Under the pieces are notes generated by a model, which worked only from the letters and a program-made list of their open reading frames with translations, ran no database searches and was not told where the DNA came from. Below are positions 57,229 to 64,000 of a DNA stretch of 64,000 bases, in pieces (position 1 is the first letter of the stretch; each line of letters begins with the position of its first letter). The stretch covers positions 34,571,806-34,635,805 of the forward strand of contig ML677343.1 in assembly GCA_007922305.1 (NCBI GenBank). Reading direction: 5' to 3'. The stretch comes from Dermatemys mawii. Taxonomy: Eukaryota > Chordata > Testudines > Dermatemydidae. The position numbers and the translations under genes are program-made.

Positions 57229-60200
57229 GGGGTCCCGCTCCTTTACTTTTCCCAGATTAGGATCCAGCATCCTGGTGTTGTTTACAGTGCATGTTGTTGA
57301 GAAATGTCCCACTAACCCCAATTCAGCTCCAGCAGGGGTTGCAGTGGTGCTGAACAGGCTCAGCCAGGCATTAGCATTTTAGCCACCGTGTCATCTTGCT
57401 TGACCTGCCACAGATGGGTGAACATGGCACTGCTCTCTCTGTGTGCACTAGAGCCTGCAATGGAGGGACATTGCCCAAAAATGTCTTCTGTGGATACAGC
57501 CTGAGAGACAGTTCAGTACAGCTAATTCCTTTCAGTTTCATAAACCTGGAAGGCGGGCTGAGTACTGCCATGGGATGGAGACGCGTTTACTACCCTTTCA
57601 TGCTAACCTAGCAAGTCAGTGTCGCTCGGACTGTCTGTTTCCTCCCACCTGTATCCCTCTGCCACTTTGTGTTTGTTTATCTCCCGCTCTGCTGCCCTTA
57701 TACGTTGAAAGAAAATGCCAGATCAGGCTAGAAAGGTAGAATTTGTAGGAATATAATGAATACCTGTTTATTATTTTGCTACATTAAAATTGTAATGAAT
57801 AGTTCTAGTGATAATTAATGAATTTCCATATTCATACAGCTTCAGTACCTGTGTAGGTAATAGCACCTCACTTCAATATTTATGAAGTTTTCTATAAATG
57901 TAGAAAATTGGTAATTATCACTGCACTAAAATACCTACTCATTATATCTTAAGTGAAGCCTGCTGTCTACATTTCTCTTTCTGGTCTCTCTTTTTCCTTC
58001 TTTTCTAGTTTTCTGTCTGACACTGTCAATAAAACAAATTCTAATGTCCAAGGCTATGTTTAAGCCATTACTGAAGAAAACAGCTGCCTCCTTTGACTGC
58101 GTAGTCTTTGTGCTACCAGCATCTAACTCATTGCCATGTAAAATGCTTTGATATACCCAGAGTGTGAAAGGCACTAGAGAAAACCTGGTTCTGATTTATT
58201 TGTTGCTAGCATGGTGCAAAATCTTACTGAATTAGTGTCTATTTTACCAAACTACAGTTTTACAAAAACTGTTATAACAGCCAAAGCCATCCCTTACTGG
58301 TTACGAGCCCACAAAGAGTGACTGGTTTTTGACAGAGGCCCTGCCAAAAGGGTTCCATGCTGGATACCAATAAATGAAACAGCAGCTGTCAGATCAGAAA
58401 GTTTTGCCTTCCGGATTACTCCATCCCTCTTCTTCATAGTTCCCCATTCTTAGCTACTGTAGCTGAGGTGTTTCTGAGTAGATTGCAATAGTTTTTAGTA
58501 CATGTTGAGGTGCACTGTTGACATGACCAGTTACTCTTTCTCATGCAGCTACTTCAAACCTTACCACTTTCTGTTCCAAGTGCCAGGAAAAGCACACTTC
58601 TTCATCCCAGCCTTCACTTGACTAATATAAACATGTAGCACATCATACATTACCCCCACCCCCAGGAAAATAATAACAATAAAAAATCAATCCCCACACA
58701 ATTTCCTACCCAGCAAGAGGAAGAAGGCAAGAGCCACTCATGACAGATGCTAGTCATGTTGTTTAATGCACTTCTAAAAGATGCTCAGATACCACTTTGA
58801 TGGACACAGTATATGAACCTCAAAAGCATGGCAAAAAAAAGGATGCATTTGGTACACAGTTGATCAGATATTGAACATAGATGTAAGATACTGTGCTGTG
58901 GATAGCATAAAAATGTATGATGTGATAATATGGATAATAGAAATATGTCAGATAAAGGTGAATTCCTTTCAGGAGAAGTCCTTTAGAATTTGATAGAATA
59001 TAATAAACTTGTACAGGTTTTATTGCAACCATCATATAGAATTTAATAGTGAATTACATTCTTGCTCTAGAACTGAATAGGATGGCTTAAAAATTGGCTT
59101 TTAAAATCCATATATTTTTAGAGTAATTCTGCAAAATTGTTACAGGAGCCTATTGGAGTTCATTCCTATTAAATTCTAGAGGGCTGGTCCATAAGGGTGT
59201 TGGTTTATTTGTCTAATCTATCTAAAAATGTCCTATAGTGCCTTTTATCATAGTAACTAAGCACTTTTAAAAATATTTTTGCTAATATATCATATTTGTC
59301 TTATTTACTTCAGGGGCTATAGAAGGACAAAACTCCTCTTTCCCCTTTATTTCACTGTCTGTGAAAAATAATAGGTGGTCATTATTTTTGCATTGTATGG
59401 TAGATTTTGGATGTTGTGCTGACAAAATGAGGAATAGAACATTTTGTCAGACTGAAAATCTATCATAGCTCAACATATAGAGCCACAGTAAATGAAATAT
59501 TTAGCTGTATATTGAAAGCTGATAGCTATTGACCATTAGAATTGAGACAGTAACAAAGGTTAGGTCAGGTCAAAGGTGCTAGGGATGTGTCCTGCTCTGG
59601 GTACGGTATCTGTGCTTGATGTCCATGTGAAGCGCTGTGTCAATAACAGACACCTGTGTGATTCAGGCTTTTTTCCCTCCCCCTGGTAGTTCCTTGACAT
59701 AACCTCAATACAGTCTTGTCCTGTCTTGCTTGGACACTGATTGCATCCCTAAAACTTAACCTTTGAACTCCCAGAGGTTATGTTCAAACCAGAGAGCACT
59801 GAGCTTTTAAAGATCAAGAGGAAGCCAGCAAGAAGGGATGGTTTGCATTCAAACCTTAGATAAGCTTTAGACACACATTTACTCCAATGTGAACACTTGA
59901 AAACGCAAGCAAAATTTTAGCTTAGGAAAGTAGAGTGAAACACATTTACTGCATCTGATTACCCAACAAATGACTTCTCCTAGTTTGGGCCTAGCAAATG
60001 GTATTATCAGGAGAGAGGAACTGTATCTGCCTAGCATTCCCAGGAGAGCTGGGGACTCATTTTTGCATATATACAAACCACTCTTGGCAAGCAGAAATTT
60101 AATTGAAAGCCTTTCTGAAACTAGCTGTGCTGGGCATTATTAGCCGTGAGGGGCCCTAGTGAGCAGAGTGGGAAACATACCAAGCAAAAGGTTTGGTTTC

Positions 60201-61189
60201 TGGTAAATGTCAGCAGGCTTCTGTCTCACTTTGTAGAGCTCTTGTGCATGTGTGTTTTTAATATAGTTGCACTTTGTCTATCTGGAATATGCAAATAGTA
60301 TTCAAATTAGGCCTCTGTGTACAGACTGTCAGCACATACCCCCCAGCTCCCCTCTAGCAAGTGACTAATGGGAACATGTGTTCTTTCTATTTTTATAAGG
60401 CTGAGAGAATAAGGGGAAAGCGGGTCTGAGCTGTGAGGATTAAAATGCAGCATCTCTTTTCCTGAGGTCTTTTTCTGTCTGCAAAGAGTCTGCTGGCAAA
60501 AACCATGGCAGCAATACTGACATCCCTGTCTGCTCTTCCCAACCTGGCCCAGGATTGTGTCACTGGCCAGGTGCTCTACAAACAGATACTTCTGGAGAAA
60601 TTTGCTTGGAGAGAATTGCTTCCCAGAAGATCTTAGAGGACTCCAGACCCCCCTCTTTCACTGACGGTTCAGGAGTAACATGGCTTTTTCCAGGACTTAT
60701 GCTCATACAAGAAGTATAGGGATTCTCATGCTTCTTTTCATAGTGTGAATTATATTTTGTTCACCTGCCCTCCCATTCACGATTCTCAGACCACTTCTCC
60801 TCCCTTTAGTAATGAAATAACATCCATGTGTCAACATTAACTGCTTGCTTGGAAAGAAAGCAAAGAGGACTCTCTTTTTAGTTGCATATGCCTTAGCTGG
60901 ATTTTAATTGTTCAGGTTGTAATTTTTCAACCCAGGTATCTGCCTCAGGATAAACTTTTAAAAAAAACCTTTAGCAAAATGGTTCAGCTGTTTCTGAGAA
61001 CAGAATTAAAGGAAAAATATATTATTTGGCCCATATTAAAAAAAATCTCACAACTGTTTGTTGAAAAATTGTAAAAGGTTGGCAGGGAGATCACCCTGTT
61101 GTCAGGAATGTGCCTTTTGCTGTTCCCATGAAAATGTATCCAAATTTGGCCAAATTATAAGCCTCTGAAAGATCTCAGGTTTAAGAATA
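57229..61189. other. No identified feature
   Basis: About 4 kb without repeat signatures I can name. A 43-residue frame starting with ATG at 60505 (MAAILTSLSALPNLAQ) is unrecognised. AT-rich stretches at 57710-57960 and 58800-59130 might be conserved non-coding DNA. Confidence 0.3.
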
Positions 61190-61485
61190 GGAGCCATGTT
61201 AGTCTGTATCCGTAAATAAAACGAGAAATACTTGTAGCACCTTAGAGACTAACCAGTTTATTTCAGCATAAGCTTTCGTGGGCTATAGCCCACTTCATCG
61301 GCTATACAGAATGGAACAAACAGAAGTAAGATGCCTTTATACACGCAGAAAGCAAAAAAAAAAGTTGTAAATTAGAATTTACAACTGTGTCTGGCAGTCA
61401 GATATATTTACGGTTGGAAGGTGACTTCGAATTGGTATGGTAATTTACATTTTTTCTTCTCAAGGTATAAATTTATCAATAAATG
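61190..61485 (-). mobile_element. Penelope-like element tail, with probable inverted partner
   Basis: About 61193-61360 matches the antisense tail of the outer PLE: ACCTTAGAGACTAACCAG, AGCATAAGCTTTCGTGGGC, TATAGCCCACTTCATCGG. A perfect palindrome, AGTTGTAAATT-AG-AATTTACAACT, follows at 61361-61384. After it, at about 61434-61480, text resembling the sense tail appears (AATTGGTATGGTAATTTAC, TTTTTTCTTCTC). This suggests the same inverted-tail design as the PLEs at 39-44 kb. The second half is less certain. Confidence 0.6.
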
Positions 61486-64000
61486 TTTCTCAGACCATGT
61501 GCTGCTTCCTCCTTGTGCAGCTTGGTCCTTTAGAACATAATTTAGCCTTAAACTTGTAAGTTCAGAAGAAATAGAGTTAAACGTGTGAAAATCAAGGCTT
61601 CAGTGGAGAAATGCCCAGAGATTACTGGTGAAGACATTCAGAATGTATGTAACCATAAAAAAATAGACTTTGTATTTAGGTGAGCACCAAGTTTTGTGGT
61701 CCTGCAGTGATTGACTGAAGTCAGTCAAGATCACTATTCATTTTCCTCCTGAAGTCATATATTTTGATATTCACCTCTTTAGAATCAGTGGTTTTGATTT
61801 GTCGGCGCACGAGCCATTGTACCAGTAGAAGCATTCGTCCCCGGTGGAAGGCATGTAATCCATTGAGGGGAATATCTTTACACTCCAGAGAGGTCCTCTG
61901 GGATCCCTTCTGACAGATGCTTCCCAGGAGAAGTTCTGAGTTCTCTACCTCCATCCATCCTCTCCCTGGCTGGCTGCATCCAGTTTGTGAGCTGCAACTG
62001 CTGGCTTTGGGGCCTCTAGTAGATCGTGGGCAGGGATGGCTTCCACTGATGCTCCCCTGCTCCAGGCTTATTTTCCTCCACTGGGGGCCACTGCCTGGGT
62101 TCTGCCCATGGACTGTATCATGCTCCATAACTGACTGTTGTTCTTATGGGTGTGTCACACCATGACACCCACAAGCCAGAGAAGCAAGGAAGTATGCACT
62201 GTAATAAATCAATTACATTTTCTTTTTGCCTTGTTGTTAGCATTTTTTGAAAACAGATCCAGGTTTCCACTATAGGTCTTGGCAGCTTTGAGAGGGTCCA
62301 GGTGCAGAGTTTAGCTGTCCAAAAAGGAAAGATACAATTGAGAATTCTGTAGCATTTCCAGTGCTACCAGCCAAAGAAAGGTGAGATCAGGCCTGATAAC
62401 TCATACTTGGCCCTTTTGCATGGCTGTGCAGAGTCCTGCTACTTACCAAGCCACTGAACTGGCCCAGTTGGTAGAGCTTTAATTGTCCATACATTCTTAA
62501 CCATGGTCATTCTTTCTATAAGGGTTCCTGCAGCATTGGGCTACTATATTCTCAGTGCGTTATGACCCTATAGACGTCTATTCTTTATTACACAACTCAT
62601 TAAAATAGGTAAATACTGTGTCCAAGACGAGCATGCTTATGAAGTGGAAACAGATTCCAAATGTTAGACTGAGAAATACATGAATGAGTTTGTTTGTATT
62701 AAATGACATGAGACCTCCTGTGATACAGATGTAAAAGGATTTGCATAAATGCCTGTAGAAAGGCCTTATTTCAATGGGTAGTACTCACTGGATCACGTCT
62801 CCACATTGTTATTGGCCGTGCTTTGTCTTCAAACTATTCGGTTAAATCCAGGTCCTGATCGGATGGGAAGAGAGTCACTGGTGACAGTCTTTAGAGTGCA
62901 ATTATTCTGGTGATGCTCTAGTCCCATGAGCTTTAATGAACATTGGCTATGTTTGTGGAAATAAGATGCATCCTAAATTAACTGATTTGGGATTTTAATA
63001 TAGAAATTGATATTGGGTGGGAATATTTCCAAAGGAAGATGATCCCTGCCTGAGACATAGACTTCAAAGGCCTTGGAAACTTTCCCGTTTTTCTAGCCCC
63101 TTCCCCATCCTTCCCAGACTGCTGACACTGGCAAGTTTGATGATTGGTATTCTGCATAAGGGACTTGTATTTACAGGTCTTGTTTGTTAGATAGGAGCAT
63201 TACTGAGGTGTTTCCTTCTGCTGTTAATAAGATTGTCAGCACTCCTTCCTGTTCTGAATATGTGGAGGAGAGCCAATAAGGCAGCCAGAATAGGAAGCTC
63301 ACTCTTCTTAATTAGCACTAATGCAGTGAAGGTTGTTTTCTGGCCCTGGCATAGAGGGATAGTAATTAATATGGCAGGGAGACAGTGGGGAGACAGACGG
63401 AGAGTTCAAGGCCAGCATGTGTGCCTCTGACCTTCAGGTCGGTGTAGAAGGGGGGTTGTGGGCAGATAGAGCATTCATCTATAGGGCACAGAACACAATA
63501 GCCTGGGTCCCTGGACAATGCTATGACTGTATTTGTACAATGTCAACTCACAACTGCTGGGTTATAAATACATTCTGTCCTCCTCCTTCCTTAACATGAC
63601 CAGCTTTTCTTACCTCAAATTTAGGTGCTTTTTGTGTTCTAATGAACAACTTTCTTCACACTTCTAAACACAGCCTCAGGGGTCTCTTCTCTGCATGCAC
63701 ATGTGTGACTCCCATTAATACTAGTGTGAGCTGCGTTGTCTGAGCAAACAGAGGCTGGAGGTCTACTCTTTCCACCTTAACGCTCAGAATTTCCTTCTGG
63801 GCACCAAGCAGAATTTCTCACAGACCCTGGGACAGGCATGGAGCGTGAGGGGACATACTTTGCTTGGGAAGGGCAGAATCTTCCTAGCCAACCACCTCAT
63901 CTACTGCCACCAGTTTTGTTAGTGGGTGAAACATGCCCATAGATGCACCACGTATAACATGGCCATATTGAGACTATGTAAAATACATAGCTAGGGTCTC
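61486..64000. other. Unrecognised DNA
   Basis: No nameable gene or repeat. A 135-residue minus-strand frame at 61721-62128 has no family motif. GGGTGTGTCACACC at 62149-62162, then CATGACACCC, forms a small dyad, so 61690-62170 could be an unnamed dispersed repeat. Confidence 0.3.

Noticed and set aside
61721..62128. 135-residue open frame on the minus strand
   Set aside because: Unrecognised, with no domain motif. It may belong to an unnamed dispersed repeat.

Overview
This looks like non-coding nuclear DNA from a land vertebrate, most probably a turtle. CR1 LINE fragments with the 3' tails seen in turtles and crocodilians recur throughout. They are joined by Penelope-like elements (PLEs) with GIY-YIG endonucleases, hAT and Harbinger-type miniature transposons, and tRNA-derived CORE/MIR-like SINEs. 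Family names are from memory of these repeat classes; no database was searched. I found no complete host gene, rRNA or functional tRNA. Almost every long open frame is a decayed retrotransposon or transposase fragment, or chance. The window is probably intergenic or intronic.

Layout. 1-10.9 kb: mostly unique DNA with small CR1, MITE and SINE pieces. 10.9-15.1 kb: a Harbinger-type MITE followed by a near full-length RTE/CFDP2-like non-LTR retrotransposon (11196-15061) with a 13-bp target-site duplication (TSD). 16-26.4 kb: CR1 copies, including a 2.2-kb antisense copy (19926-22095) and a 1.05-kb one of another subfamily (25351-26402). 27.2-30.6 kb: a second copy of the 10.9-kb MITE, a 1.9-kb hAT whose two arms both derive from a transposase 3' end and which carries a PLE tail, and a short hAT MITE. 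30.6-39 kb: mostly unique DNA.

39.25-44.34 kb is the most striking locus, a three-level nest. A pogo/Tigger-type MITE with a TA TSD contains a 4.66-kb PLE with an 11-bp TSD. That PLE contains a second PLE in the opposite orientation with a 10-bp TSD. Both PLEs have an inverted copy of their own 3' end attached at the 5' side. Just downstream is a probable solo LTR (44691-45355).

45.4-64 kb: microsatellites, unique DNA with possible conserved non-coding stretches, a sense CR1 copy (about 52475-53644), a MITE at 57 kb and a PLE tail at 61.2 kb.

The elements do not form a pathway. What they record is a layered insertion history whose order can be read from the nesting and TSDs. Boundaries without a TSD are approximate.
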